A DNA stretch of 64,000 nucleotides from Bifidobacterium breve (GCA_945863115.1 CAMAYZ010000002.1:91237-155236), one strand, 5' to 3'; positions 51,526 to 62,074 are shown, counted from the stretch's first letter. A program made the numbers and translations. Notes: generated by a model from the letters alone, not told the origin.

Positions 51526-52308
51526 TCCTAAATCAAATTTTAGCCTGCTGTGCTCACCGGTTGATACAGGCGTATCATCTTGTATCGCGTAACTAAGGGT
51601 AGTTCTGGCAATTAATATATTCCTAGCCACAGAAAGAACTATCAAAGAAAGATCCGCCCCCATAAGTGTGGGCTTATTATAATTTAGTAAGACTGATGCG
51701 GCTTTTCTATTAATCAAGTAACAGTGCGTCCCTGCTTCAAATCCCTCAACTAACGGCGAGGATAAACCCAGAATTTGCTCATTTAACATGAACATTTCCA
51801 GAATTCTTTCCGATCGATTTAATCTAACCTTGAGTTTATTAAATACATCTGAACTACTGGCTACTTCAATAAGTAAAGTAACCAAAAGTCTCTTGAACTT
51901 CATCTTCGTTCGAAAAATCTTGTCCTGTTGTCCCGAATCTAATTTTCCTTTTGTAGTTAGATACCCAAATTGTAAAATATCAATTCCGGAAACGGAGGAT
52001 TTTATGACTTTATTTAAAAATTCAACACCTTTGTTTACGAATAGAACATCATCTTCGAGGACCACACAGTATTCATCACCTGATTCTAGAAAAAGATCCA
52101 AAACTTTCATATGAGAGTGCCAATTTGCTACGTTGTTCGCCGGAGCAAAAATTGGGCCCCCCAATTTTTTCACTTCTCTTCCAGTCACGGCTGATACGCG
52201 AATAATCTCAGTCTCTAAACCACAAGTGCGACTCATGACATTGGCTAACCTGTCAGGGCGACTATCCATGTTAATCAAATATACTTGACACCTATTCACT
52301 TTAGACAT
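51502..52308 (-). CDS. Glycosyltransferase family 25
   Basis: VYLINMDSRPDRLANV; NWHSHMKVLDLFLESGDEYCVVLEDDVLF. Confidence 0.85.
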   Translation of the reverse strand: MSKVNRCQVYLINMDSRPDRLANVMSRTCGLETEIIRVSAVTGREVKKLGGPIFAPANNVANWHSHMKVLDLFLESGDEYCVVLEDDVLFVNKGVEFLNKVIKSSVSGIDILQFGYLTTKGKLDSGQQDKIFRTKMKFKRLLVTLLIEVASSSDVFNKLKVRLNRSERILEMFMLNEQILGLSSPLVEGFEAGTHCYLINRKAASVLLNYNKPTLMGADLSLIVLSVARNILIARTTLSYAIQDDTPVSTGEHSRLKFDLGSIIISTN

Positions 52309-53134
52309 TGGTTCGCAAACTTATAGAGGAAATAGATTTTGCTTGGCTACACATAGATTTGCTGGTCCGTAAAATTTTAAAATTCTTCCCTCGAGCAACA
52401 CCCATGAAACATAAATCTGCGGGCAAAAATACCGGGCTATTGAAAGTGCTCATAACTGAAGCAAGTTCGCGGCTAATAACATAAGCATGAGCTCCGGCTT
52501 CAAATGAATGATAAACCAAAGGATATTTAACCTGCAATTGAGTTCTAATTCTTCTCTCGTTAGAAAAATAATTATTAAACTTGTTAAGTTTATTCCTTAA
52601 TTCGGAATTCAAGCCTATTTCGATTTTTGATACCGCAGAAAGAAACACAAGGAGAAAGGAACGAGAAAATCTAATCCAATTCCTGTAAACTATGTCAATT
52701 CTAGCCAGCGCGTAACCAATGCATTTTCCGAGATTAAGTAAGTTAAATGGTGCGGGATCGAATTCCACGTGATGTAAGGAAATTCTTTTTGATTTAAGAT
52801 ACCCAATTTGAAATAAGTCTATCCCTCTAAAATTAGAAGAGGTAATTCCTTCTAACCACTCTAAGACTTCCCTTGTTATTAGTGCATCATCTTCAAAAAC
52901 TACAGCATGTGAATTCTGAGATTCAATCAATAACTTATACACTTTTTGATGTGACCTCCAGCAGGCAATTACCTCAGCAGGCGCAGAAATATTTGATCCA
53001 ACCTCGGAACCACTAACCGCTGCTACTCTCTCAATTGATAAATCAGATTCTTGGAATTGACCAACAAATGATTCAAGCCGGTCTTTCCTTTTCTCTAAAT
53101 TTATAAAATATATACCTACTCCTGATAGTTCCAT
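52301..53134 (-). CDS. Glycosyltransferase family 25
   Basis: IYFINLEKRKDRLESFVGQF; CWRSHQKVYKLLIESQNSHAVVFEDDALI. Confidence 0.85.
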   Translation of the reverse strand: MELSGVGIYFINLEKRKDRLESFVGQFQESDLSIERVAAVSGSEVGSNISAPAEVIACWRSHQKVYKLLIESQNSHAVVFEDDALITREVLEWLEGITSSNFRGIDLFQIGYLKSKRISLHHVEFDPAPFNLLNLGKCIGYALARIDIVYRNWIRFSRSFLLVFLSAVSKIEIGLNSELRNKLNKFNNYFSNERRIRTQLQVKYPLVYHSFEAGAHAYVISRELASVMSTFNSPVFLPADLCFMGVARGKNFKILRTSKSMCSQAKSISSISLRTNV

Positions 53135-53145
53135 ATTCGAAATAA

Positions 53146-54075
53146 TTATTTACTTTTAGCTAATAAATTAATCTTAATTAATTCATTTTTCAAGTAATCG
53201 TTTAAGTGCACAGTTGGTTCCCAGCCAAGAACTTTTTTCGCCTTGCTTATATTGGCTTTTGTTTCCTTAGCTTCGCCGATTCTGTCGGGAACATAAACGG
53301 TATGGCTAGAAATCATTTGCGCAATTTCATTAATTGAGTAGTTGCTTCCTGTTCCAATATTGATAGTGGTTCCAAATTTATAGTCCTCTAATTCGTCTCG
53401 GCACGCCAAAAGGTTCGCCCTCACAACGTCTTCAACATTCGTGAAATCTCGTTTTTTCGTTCCATCGCCAACTATTGTTAGTGGTTCGCCAGAAAGAAAC
53501 TGCCTTAAGAAAATTCCAATGACTGGCGCATATACTCCCTTTAATGGCTGATTCTTTCCGTACACATTAAAGTATCTAAAAACTACAGTCTCTAAGCCGA
53601 ACAATTCCGAATACATCGCACATAGTTTTTCACCGGCTATTTTTGAAACTGAATACGGATTTAGGCAATCATCTGCCTGATCCTCTGAATTGGGAGTTAG
53701 ATTTTTGCCATACCCGGAAGAACTAGAAGAATAAATTACTCGAGACACCTTGGCTTCTCTGCTGCATTGTAAAACAGTCGCAGTTCCCAATACGTTAGAT
53801 TTAACAGCTAACAATGGATTAATAATTGCTGGTTGAATTCTAGCTTCAGCAGCAGTGTGAATTACAAAATCAGTATTTTCGTACAATTCTCTTGTTTTTT
53901 CATAATCAGTAACGTCTAGATGGTAATTCTGCGCCTCTTTATTCCAAAAAAATTCTTCGTGGGCATCAGAACTCTCATTGTCAATAACGGAAACTTTTGC
54001 GCCCTGCTCAAGCAAACTGTTTACTATGTTGGAACCTATAAATCCCGCACCACCCGTTACCAAGAACTTTTTCAT
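53146..54075 (-). CDS. NAD-dependent epimerase/dehydratase
   Basis: FLVTGGAGFIGSNIVNSLL; NPYSVSKIAGEKLC; RYFNVYGKNQ. Confidence 0.93.
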   Translation of the reverse strand: MKKFLVTGGAGFIGSNIVNSLLEQGAKVSVIDNESSDAHEEFFWNKEAQNYHLDVTDYEKTRELYENTDFVIHTAAEARIQPAIINPLLAVKSNVLGTATVLQCSREAKVSRVIYSSSSSGYGKNLTPNSEDQADDCLNPYSVSKIAGEKLCAMYSELFGLETVVFRYFNVYGKNQPLKGVYAPVIGIFLRQFLSGEPLTIVGDGTKKRDFTNVEDVVRANLLACRDELEDYKFGTTINIGTGSNYSINEIAQMISSHTVYVPDRIGEAKETKANISKAKKVLGWEPTVHLNDYLKNELIKINLLAKSK

Positions 54076-54138
54076 AATTGGATTGTATTATCTATCACTC
54101 GATTTTTCAGTATTTTAGTGTAAAGTAGAAGCATTCTT

Positions 54139-55161
54139 GTGAATGGGGGCTTGGATTTGAAATCAGCATTAGTGCTTGGCGCAGGTGGCTTTATTGGTAA
54201 CCACATGGTCATCAGACTTAAATCTGAGGGATATTTTGTTCGGGGTGTTGATATTAAGAGCCCTGAATATTCAAATTCGAGTGCGGACGAGTTTATTGTC
54301 GGTGATTTAAGAGAAATCGAAGTCGTAAAAAAATCGCTTGATCTTTCCGAGAGTTTTGATGAAATCTATCAGTTTGCGGCAGACATGGGCGGCGCTGGGT
54401 TTGTATTCACCGGTGAAAACGATGCCGACATTATGCATAATTCAGCAACTATAAATTTAAATGTCCTTGAAGAATTGCACAAAAGAAACGCTAGCCATAA
54501 GGAAAATAAAACTAAGGTTTTTTATAGTAGTAGTGCATGCATGTACCCAGAACACAATCAATTAGATCCAAATAATCCTATTTGTTCTGAAGATTCGGCT
54601 TACCCAGCCAATCCCGATAGCGAGTATGGGTGGGAGAAGCTTTTCAGTGAAAGACTTTTCTTGGCATATAACCGAAACCACAAGATTCCTGTGGCGATTG
54701 CTAGGTATCACAACATTTATGGGCCTCTTGGAACTTGGGAAGGTGGAAGAGAGAAAGCTCCTGCAGCAATATGTAGAAAAATTGCAAAGGTCTCGGCCGA
54801 TGAGGGCGAGATAGAGGTTTGGGGAGATGGCGAGCAGACTCGGTCATTTCTTTATGTTGATGAATGTATAGAGGCAACGAGAAGATTGATGGCTTCAAAT
54901 TTTCAAGGACCGGTAAATATTGGATCTGAAGAGATGGTCACAATAAATCAAATGGTCCAAATAATTGCAAGAATTTCTGGAAAGAACATTAAGACTGCTC
55001 ACAAACTAGATGCGCCTACTGGAGTTCGGGGAAGAAATTCAGATAATAGGTTAATTCGTGAAAAACTTGGCTGGGATTTCTCTATGACACTTGAAGAAGG
55101 ACTAACTAAGACATTTATATGGATAAATGAACAAAACCAATTAGCCAGTTTGAAAATATAG
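54139..55161 (+). CDS. NAD-dependent epimerase, GDP-mannose 3,5-epimerase-like
   Basis: ALVLGAGGFIGNHMVIRLK; FAADMGGAGFVFTGENDADIMHNSATINLNVLE; YSSSACMYPEHNQ; YHNIYGPLGTWEGGREKAPAAICRK. Confidence 0.85.
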   Translation: MNGGLDLKSALVLGAGGFIGNHMVIRLKSEGYFVRGVDIKSPEYSNSSADEFIVGDLREIEVVKKSLDLSESFDEIYQFAADMGGAGFVFTGENDADIMHNSATINLNVLEELHKRNASHKENKTKVFYSSSACMYPEHNQLDPNNPICSEDSAYPANPDSEYGWEKLFSERLFLAYNRNHKIPVAIARYHNIYGPLGTWEGGREKAPAAICRKIAKVSADEGEIEVWGDGEQTRSFLYVDECIEATRRLMASNFQGPVNIGSEEMVTINQMVQIIARISGKNIKTAHKLDAPTGVRGRNSDNRLIREKLGWDFSMTLEEGLTKTFIWINEQNQLASLKI

Positions 55162-55184
55162 CAGCCAAATTCGGGATAAAGATT

Positions 55185-56057
55185 ATGGAATCCCAACTTC
55201 TTACAGCAATTATTCCAGTTGGGCCGGCTCACCTGTTAAAAAATAGGTTGAAAAATTGGGTAGTTGAAGCTAATAGATTTTCAGAAGAACTCAAGTTGAT
55301 CATTGTCTTGGATTCAGAGGATTCAGGAGTAATGCAACAGGTAGATTTTAGTGGGTTTAATAACGCAGACATTGTCCAGGGCAATTTTGGTTCCCCAGGC
55401 AGTGCAAGGAACGCAGGGCTAAGAAACATAAATTCGCACTGGATATGTTTCTGGGATTGCGACGATGATCCTAGAATTGAAAGTTTTATTAAAATGGTAA
55501 AGGTAGCCGAATCGAATAAATGTGAGGTTGCTATAGGAAATTTTAGAACATTGGACGGTGATAATTTAGCAAAATCAAAAGTTTCTTACCAAAATGGGAG
55601 TTTAGGTGTAGTTGCGGATAATCCGGGTATCTGGAGGATGGCTTTCTCGCAAGATGTTAGCAGTGGTAAGGCATTTGAAAACCTAAGAATGGCAGAAGAT
55701 CAAATTTACATCTTAGATTTACAGTTACCAACAAGAAAGATTCATTTCGAAGAAGAAGCAGTTTATTCATATTTGAACTATGAAGTAGGACAACTAACCA
55801 AGAGCAAAGAAGCATTGGACCGAATCCCTGAAGCAATCAAATCAATTAAAACTCGAATAAATGTGGGGAAGATACCTATTAATGAATTTAACATCAAAAT
55901 CCTAGCCAGAATTTATCTAACAGCTATAAAAAAGGGATCTTTGCTTACCAAAATTTCAATTGCTCTTGACTATATAAAATATGTTATGACTCAAGATAAA
56001 GTGGGAATGCCATTAATAAATGCGTCGATTAAGGTCATATCTTCTAAATACAATTAG
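55185..56057 (+). CDS. Glycosyltransferase family 2
   Basis: LTAIIPVGPAHLLKNRLKNWV; GSPGSARNAGLRNINSHWICFWDCDDDP. Confidence 0.85.
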   Translation: MESQLLTAIIPVGPAHLLKNRLKNWVVEANRFSEELKLIIVLDSEDSGVMQQVDFSGFNNADIVQGNFGSPGSARNAGLRNINSHWICFWDCDDDPRIESFIKMVKVAESNKCEVAIGNFRTLDGDNLAKSKVSYQNGSLGVVADNPGIWRMAFSQDVSSGKAFENLRMAEDQIYILDLQLPTRKIHFEEEAVYSYLNYEVGQLTKSKEALDRIPEAIKSIKTRINVGKIPINEFNIKILARIYLTAIKKGSLLTKISIALDYIKYVMTQDKVGMPLINASIKVISSKYN

Positions 56058-56077
56058 CTTTAATATATGATTAATCC

Positions 56078-56959
56078 GTGCAGAAGGTTCTGATTACAGG
56101 TTCTGAAGGTTTCATTGGGAAGGCGCTTGCGCGTGGCCTTAATTCTGCGGGATATGACGTAGTAACTATAGATAATTCTGAGAGTAGCAAAAGCACCTAT
56201 AAGAGTGATATCAAAGATCGGAAAATACTAGAGATTTTCTCCAAGGAAAAGCCAGATCTTGTTATTCATCTTGCGGCACAAATCGATGTAATGCAGAGTT
56301 TCAAAGATCCAATTGAAGATCTTGGAATCAACGGGATTGGGACTTTGAATATCCTGCAAGCCGCAATCGCTTCTAAGGTTTCACATTTTATTTATATCAA
56401 TAGCGGTGGAGCAATTTATGATCCATTGTCAGAACTACCAATCGTGGAAAGTGCCGGAATCAGACCTTTATCCCCGTATGGTATTTCTAAGTTTATTGGG
56501 GAGAGCTACGTGAGAATTCTTTGTGAAGAAAATGGCATTCGGTGGAGTTCCTTAGGGCTGTCCAACTGTTACGGACCAATAAGCGAGAATAGGAAAGGTG
56601 TCATCTACAAATTTGTAGAAGGTTTGTCTAGGAAGGAATCTCCAGTCATTTATGGCGAGGATATGACTCGTGACTTCATTTATATTGACGATGTGATTGA
56701 TGCCATCACGAAGACATTTGACCGACCTAGTAATTGCAGAATTAATATCTCGTCTGGCCTTGAAACCAATATTCTGCAATTATTCCTAAAGATACGAGAA
56801 TTACTTGGAAGTAAAATTGAACCAATCATTGCTAAACCTAGATTTGGAGAAATTCAGAGAAATTCACTTTCTAATTCTCTAGCTTTAGAAATTATTGGTT
56901 GGAGACCAATTACTTCGTTGGACGAAGGTCTGATTAAAGCTCTAGAGTTGGAATCTTAA
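56078..56959 (+). CDS. NAD-dependent epimerase/dehydratase
   Basis: VLITGSEGFIGKALARGL; LVIHLAAQIDVMQS; SPYGISKFIGESYV. Confidence 0.93.
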   Translation: MQKVLITGSEGFIGKALARGLNSAGYDVVTIDNSESSKSTYKSDIKDRKILEIFSKEKPDLVIHLAAQIDVMQSFKDPIEDLGINGIGTLNILQAAIASKVSHFIYINSGGAIYDPLSELPIVESAGIRPLSPYGISKFIGESYVRILCEENGIRWSSLGLSNCYGPISENRKGVIYKFVEGLSRKESPVIYGEDMTRDFIYIDDVIDAITKTFDRPSNCRINISSGLETNILQLFLKIRELLGSKIEPIIAKPRFGEIQRNSLSNSLALEIIGWRPITSLDEGLIKALELES

Positions 56960-56960
56960 A

Positions 56961-58793
56961 GTGAAGATTCCAAATAGTTTTCGTTATACAAATTTATCAA
57001 GATCTTTATCTTTACTTAAGCCAGACCAACGTCAGAAAATTTTGATTATTGTCCTGATTCAAATTTCCCTTAGCGCATTAGATCTAGTTGGGGTTGCACT
57101 TTTTGGTATTCTGGCCGCGCTGGCTATAAACGGCGTTGGGTCGAAACCTCAGGGAAATACAGTCAGCGCAGTCCTTGATTTTCTTAATTTAAACAGTTTT
57201 TCAATCCAGCAACAGGCGATGGCAATCGGATTGATCGCAGGTGTTGTCTTAGTAATGAAAACCATATCTTCGATCTATTTCACTCGTAGAACACTTTACT
57301 TTTTGAGTCGACGAGGTGCCAGCATCTCAGCAGAACTAATCTCTAAAGTATTGTCCCAACCTTTGATAAGAATTAATGAGAAGTCATCACAGGAAATACT
57401 TTTTGCAGTTACTGGAGGAGTTCAGGCAATAACACTAAATGTCATTGGACTATCTGCAATAGTCGTGACAGATGTAGCACTCTTAATTTTTATGGCTGCC
57501 GGGCTACTTATAGTCGATCCAATAGTCGCACTTTCTACTTTTCTTATCTTCTTCATTACCGGATTTACCTTGTTTAAACTAATGCACAAGAGGGCTTCAA
57601 AGCTGGGACGTGTAAGTACCGAATTTAACATTGAAAGCAATCAAAAGATTCTTGAAATTCTTGGTTCCTATAGAGAATCGGTTGTGAAGAATCGAAGAAG
57701 TTATTATGCAAGCGAGATTGGTAAAACGAGAATCAAACTAGCAGATACGCTTGCCGAATTAGCATTCATGCCGAATATTAGTAAGTATGTAATTGAAGGA
57801 ACCGTTTTACTTGGTTCACTCTTTATCTCAGGTGTCCAATTTGCCCTAAAAGATGCGGTTCATGCAATAGGAACCCTCGCAATTTTTCTTGCCGCTGGAA
57901 GTCGTGTGGCACCTGCGGTTCTGCGAATACAACAAAGCTTAGTGACTATTTCAGCAAATTTAGGAACTTCAATTTCAACTTTAGATTTAGTTGATTCAAT
58001 TAATAATAATTCAAGTTTAAATGACGACATTCCTTTGTTCTCAAATAATCACGATGGGTTCATCGCAAAAATTGATGTAGCTAAAATTGAGTTTAGTTAC
58101 CCCAACGCTGGAACAATAAATATTCAGGACTTGGATTTGCAAATCAAGCCTGGACAAATAATCGCAATAGTTGGACCATCGGGGGCCGGTAAAACTACAT
58201 TTATTGATCTACTACTTGGAATTCTGCAGCCGAACAAGGGTCAAATAATCGTATCTGGCGCTACTCCGCTGAAGGCAATCGAAACATGGCCTGGTGCCAT
58301 TGCTTATGTTCCCCAAGATGTAATGATCGCTGATGGAACAATAAGAGAAAATGTTGCGCTGGGATTTCCTAGCGCAACTGTTAGCGATGAGCTGGTTTGG
58401 GAAGCTCTTAAAGTTGCATCGCTAGATAAATTCGTTCGAGATCTTCCTGGTGGAATCGATTCAATGGTTGGAGAGCGGGGCTCAAAGTTAAGTGGCGGAC
58501 AGAGACAAAGACTTGGTATTGCCAGAGCGATGATTACTAAACCTTCCTTGCTCGTATTGGATGAGGCCACCAGCGCTTTAGACAGCCAAATTGAAAATGA
58601 AATTTCGGAGTCTTTGAGTGTTTTAAAGGGTTCTACGACAATCATTATCGTTGCCCACCGCCTGTCTACGGTAAAAGATGCCGATAAGGTGGTTTATCTT
58701 GAATCTGGAAAGAAAATTGCAGAAGGAACCTTTAGTGAAGTTAGATCAAAAGTGACAAATTTTGATTCGCAAGCAAAACTTAATGGTTTCTAA
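56961..58793 (+). CDS. ABC transporter with fused TMD-NBD (PglK/MsbA-like flippase)
   Basis: IAIVGPSGAGKTTFIDLLLGIL; GSKLSGGQRQRLGIARAMITKPSLLVLDEATSALD. Confidence 0.93.
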   Translation: MKIPNSFRYTNLSRSLSLLKPDQRQKILIIVLIQISLSALDLVGVALFGILAALAINGVGSKPQGNTVSAVLDFLNLNSFSIQQQAMAIGLIAGVVLVMKTISSIYFTRRTLYFLSRRGASISAELISKVLSQPLIRINEKSSQEILFAVTGGVQAITLNVIGLSAIVVTDVALLIFMAAGLLIVDPIVALSTFLIFFITGFTLFKLMHKRASKLGRVSTEFNIESNQKILEILGSYRESVVKNRRSYYASEIGKTRIKLADTLAELAFMPNISKYVIEGTVLLGSLFISGVQFALKDAVHAIGTLAIFLAAGSRVAPAVLRIQQSLVTISANLGTSISTLDLVDSINNNSSLNDDIPLFSNNHDGFIAKIDVAKIEFSYPNAGTINIQDLDLQIKPGQIIAIVGPSGAGKTTFIDLLLGILQPNKGQIIVSGATPLKAIETWPGAIAYVPQDVMIADGTIRENVALGFPSATVSDELVWEALKVASLDKFVRDLPGGIDSMVGERGSKLSGGQRQRLGIARAMITKPSLLVLDEATSALDSQIENEISESLSVLKGSTTIIIVAHRLSTVKDADKVVYLESGKKIAEGTFSEVRSKVTNFDSQAKLNGF

Positions 58794-59871
58794 TAACTGA
58801 ATTATAGATTGATTCATGTTCAGAGATAAATCTTTCCATGGAGAAATTTTTCTCCGAACTTTCTGAAGAACTAGCACCCAATTTCTGCTTTTTCACCAAA
58901 TCTTCTTGTAATTCTACAATCGCATTCAGTCTTTCTCCAAAATTACTAACTAGATAGCCATTCACGCCTGGATGCACTATTTCGCTAACTGATCCGACAC
59001 TTTCAGCCACTATCGGTATCCCACACAAAGCTGCTTCGATAAGCGCTGTTGGCATACCCTCGTTATCGGATGTCAAAAGCGCCACATCACAAATTGGCCA
59101 AAAATCAAATGGATTTACCCAACCGACGAGTCTTACGTTTGAAGGGAGATTACGTTCTAAGGTTTCCTTCAATTCGCCTTGACCGCCGATTAGGAATGAA
59201 ATTTTAGGTAAGGCATTCGCTAATTGCAAAACCCTGTCCGGTCGTTTAATTTGAGTTAATCGGCCCAACCAGCCGACAACGAATTCTGAATCTTTGACTT
59301 CCAATTTTTGACGCAATGAATGAGCATTCGAATTAGGCTCTTTCTTAACAGCAGGGGCGATGCCGAACATCTTCTCAGATTTAGTAACTCCCGCACCAAC
59401 TAGCTCAACTTTGGTTTTCTGACCAACGGCAATTAGCGAATCACTAATTAGTGCTAAAAGTTTTTCTATAACAATTATTAGCTTTGTTTTAAGTGGTGAG
59501 AAATATCCATACAAAAGATGTCCATGGAAGGTATGAACGACTTTTGTCTCAAGGCCAATTGCAGCAATTCTTCCAATTGCACCAGCTTTGGCGGTATGTG
59601 TATTAATCAAATCTGGCTTCTCGGACTTGATTAAACTTCTAATTTTCAAGATAGATTTTAAATCTCCCAAGAGAGATACGGATCTGCCTAATCCTTCAAT
59701 GCGCACCCCATCCAATTTTATGAATATTGGATCTTCAATTTCATTCGATTCGACATTGCCTGAAAGCAAAACAACAGTATGTCCGTTCTGCCTTAATCCT
59801 AGAACAAGATTCTCAATCCATCGAGAGGTTCCACCTTGATTCATTCTCGCGATGATTTGAATAACTTTCAT
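58780..59871 (-). CDS. Glycosyltransferase family 4
   Basis: VIQIIARMNQGGTSRWIENLVLGL; DLINTHTAKAGAIGRI; LTSDNEGMPTALIEAALCGIPIV. Confidence 0.92.
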   Translation of the reverse strand: MKVIQIIARMNQGGTSRWIENLVLGLRQNGHTVVLLSGNVESNEIEDPIFIKLDGVRIEGLGRSVSLLGDLKSILKIRSLIKSEKPDLINTHTAKAGAIGRIAAIGLETKVVHTFHGHLLYGYFSPLKTKLIIVIEKLLALISDSLIAVGQKTKVELVGAGVTKSEKMFGIAPAVKKEPNSNAHSLRQKLEVKDSEFVVGWLGRLTQIKRPDRVLQLANALPKISFLIGGQGELKETLERNLPSNVRLVGWVNPFDFWPICDVALLTSDNEGMPTALIEAALCGIPIVAESVGSVSEIVHPGVNGYLVSNFGERLNAIVELQEDLVKKQKLGASSSESSEKNFSMERFISEHESIYNSVIRNH

Positions 59872-59912
59872 GGCAAACATTCTATTGGTTAATACTGTTG
59901 TATTGTTTGCTT

Positions 59913-60869
59913 ATGAACGTTCTTATTACAGGTGGTGCTGGATTTATTGGGTCCCATTTGGTTGAACATTTTCTGGCCAATGGCGACTCGGTAACAGCTC
60001 TCGACAATTTTTCAACAGGAAATGGTCTGAATTTAAAGGACTCTGGCTTGGATGCAATTTCAGGTGATATCCGCGACCAAAAGTTAGTTGAGAAATTAAC
60101 TATTGAGTCTGATCTGGTTTTACACATGGCTGCTGCTTTAGGTGTTTCAAATATTATGAATAAAACTTTGGAGTCGATGTCAATCAACATCGCTGGCAGC
60201 GAAATTGTATTGAATGCTGCCGCAAAATTTAACAAACGAATAATAATCGCAAGCACCTCAGAGATTTATGGGAAGAATCCAAAACAGCCACTAAATGAGA
60301 ATGACGATCGTGTAATTGGGAATCCCCAGAAGATTCGTTGGTCTTATTCTGACGCTAAGGCAATTGAAGAGGCGATGGCTACTTCACTGTTTCTTGAGAA
60401 GAAACTAAGAGTTACAACAATTCGTTTCTTCAATACTGTAGGACCGCGACAAACTGGTCAATATGGCATGGTGCTTCCACGTTTTATCAAAGCGGCAATC
60501 AGCAATGAAGATCTGCATGTCCATGGCGATGGCAGTCAGTCTCGCGTTTTCTGCCATGTTAAGGATGCTGTAAGCGGTCTAGTTTCCCTTGTTGGTGACA
60601 ACGATACATTTGGCGAGGTCTATAACGTTGGTGGAGTTGGCGAGACTTCAATTCTTGAGCTTGCGAAAAAAGTTATAGAACGAACTGAATCAAAATCCAA
60701 AATTAGATTAATTCCATACGATGAGGTTTATGGGGCAGGCTTTGAAGATATGCAGCGCAGAGTCCCAGACACATCAAAAATAGCGGCTAAAACAGGCTGG
60801 AAGGCCTCAAAAACGCTAGATGACATCATCGATGATGTTAGAGAATATTTTATTTCACTAGCTGGTTAA
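59913..60869 (+). CDS. NAD-dependent epimerase (UDP-glucose 4-epimerase/UXS-like)
   Basis: VLITGGAGFIGSHLVEHFL; STSEIYGKNP; FFNTVGPRQTGQYGMVLPRFIKAA. Confidence 0.92.
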   Translation: MNVLITGGAGFIGSHLVEHFLANGDSVTALDNFSTGNGLNLKDSGLDAISGDIRDQKLVEKLTIESDLVLHMAAALGVSNIMNKTLESMSINIAGSEIVLNAAAKFNKRIIIASTSEIYGKNPKQPLNENDDRVIGNPQKIRWSYSDAKAIEEAMATSLFLEKKLRVTTIRFFNTVGPRQTGQYGMVLPRFIKAAISNEDLHVHGDGSQSRVFCHVKDAVSGLVSLVGDNDTFGEVYNVGGVGETSILELAKKVIERTESKSKIRLIPYDEVYGAGFEDMQRRVPDTSKIAAKTGWKASKTLDDIIDDVREYFISLAG

Positions 60870-62074
60870 AAGTTAACTGCGCCATGTAGTTTGCCAGTGC
60901 AATCAATCAAATATTTTGAAGCACTTTTCATGTCATTGACTTTCATCGCATCATGGATGATTGCCACTACCCCGATTTCGTACATATCTGGGCCTAGTGC
61001 GCAAGATTCTTCACCATCCCAATTTTGAAATAATGGATCGTGCCAAGAAACCAAGGCGCCTTCTTCCCTTAATAAAGATATGAGGGCCAAGGATGGAGAC
61101 TCTCGATAATCCGAAATATTTGGTTTGTAGGCAATGCCATAGACAACAATTTTTTTACCATTGAGTTTGTCTCCATTATCTTGCTTAATTCTCTTTATCA
61201 GTTCTCTTGGCATGGAGAGATTTACTTCATTCGCCATCTCAATAAATCTAGCTTCTGCACCAACTTTCTTTGCTGCAAACGCAAGGTAAGTAGGGTCCAC
61301 TGGAATGCAATGTCCACCCACGCCGATACCGGGCGTGAATTTCATAAAGCCATAAGGTTTGCTACTTGCTGCTTCAAGAACTTCATGGGCACTGATCCCT
61401 AGCTTGTTACAGATTAGAGATAATTCATTCACGAGGGCGATGTTTACCTGGCGGAAAGTATTTTCAAAAAGTTTTGCAGATTCTGCGACTTCTGGAGATG
61501 AAACTTCAATAATTTCATCACAAAAACTAGAATAAAACTCTTCTGTTCTTCTTCCTGCTTCTGGGGTCATTCCAGCAAATAACCGAGGAGTATTTCTAAT
61601 TCCCCATTTAGCATTTCCTGGATCAACTCTTTCTGGTGAAATTGCAAAAAGGTGATCAAGTTTTGAATTGCGCTGAACGATTGGGGCTATCACGGTGCGC
61701 AAAGTGCCTGGGTAAGATGTGGATTCATTGATTATCAATGCTGCTTTATTCAAGTGTTTTCCAAGGATTTCAGATGCTGATTCAACAAAGGTCAAATCTG
61801 GCAGGCGATCCTCGCTTAGCGGTGTAGGAACTGCAATTATTGCAATATCGACGTCTTCTAACTTCTTAGGATCGGAACTTGCAAGATACCTTCCAGAACT
61901 TATTCCAATAGATAAATCATTGTCAGAAATATCCTCAACATGAGATTCGCCATTGTTCAGCGATGTAACTACCTCGGTGTTTAAGTCAAATCCAATTACT
62001 TCATGTCCGGCAGCTGATATCGCCATAGACAATGGCAGGCCAACATATCCCTGGCCAATAATTGCTACGCGCAT
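60866..62074 (-). CDS. Nucleotide sugar dehydrogenase (WecC/UDP-N-acetylmannosaminuronate dehydrogenase-like)
   Basis: VAIIGQGYVGLPLSMAISAAGHEVIGFDLN; ESTSYPGTL; GIGVGGHCIPVDPTYLAFAA. Confidence 0.93.
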   Translation of the reverse strand: MRVAIIGQGYVGLPLSMAISAAGHEVIGFDLNTEVVTSLNNGESHVEDISDNDLSIGISSGRYLASSDPKKLEDVDIAIIAVPTPLSEDRLPDLTFVESASEILGKHLNKAALIINESTSYPGTLRTVIAPIVQRNSKLDHLFAISPERVDPGNAKWGIRNTPRLFAGMTPEAGRRTEEFYSSFCDEIIEVSSPEVAESAKLFENTFRQVNIALVNELSLICNKLGISAHEVLEAASSKPYGFMKFTPGIGVGGHCIPVDPTYLAFAAKKVGAEARFIEMANEVNLSMPRELIKRIKQDNGDKLNGKKIVVYGIAYKPNISDYRESPSLALISLLREEGALVSWHDPLFQNWDGEESCALGPDMYEIGVVAIIHDAMKVNDMKSASKYLIDCTGKLHGAVNF

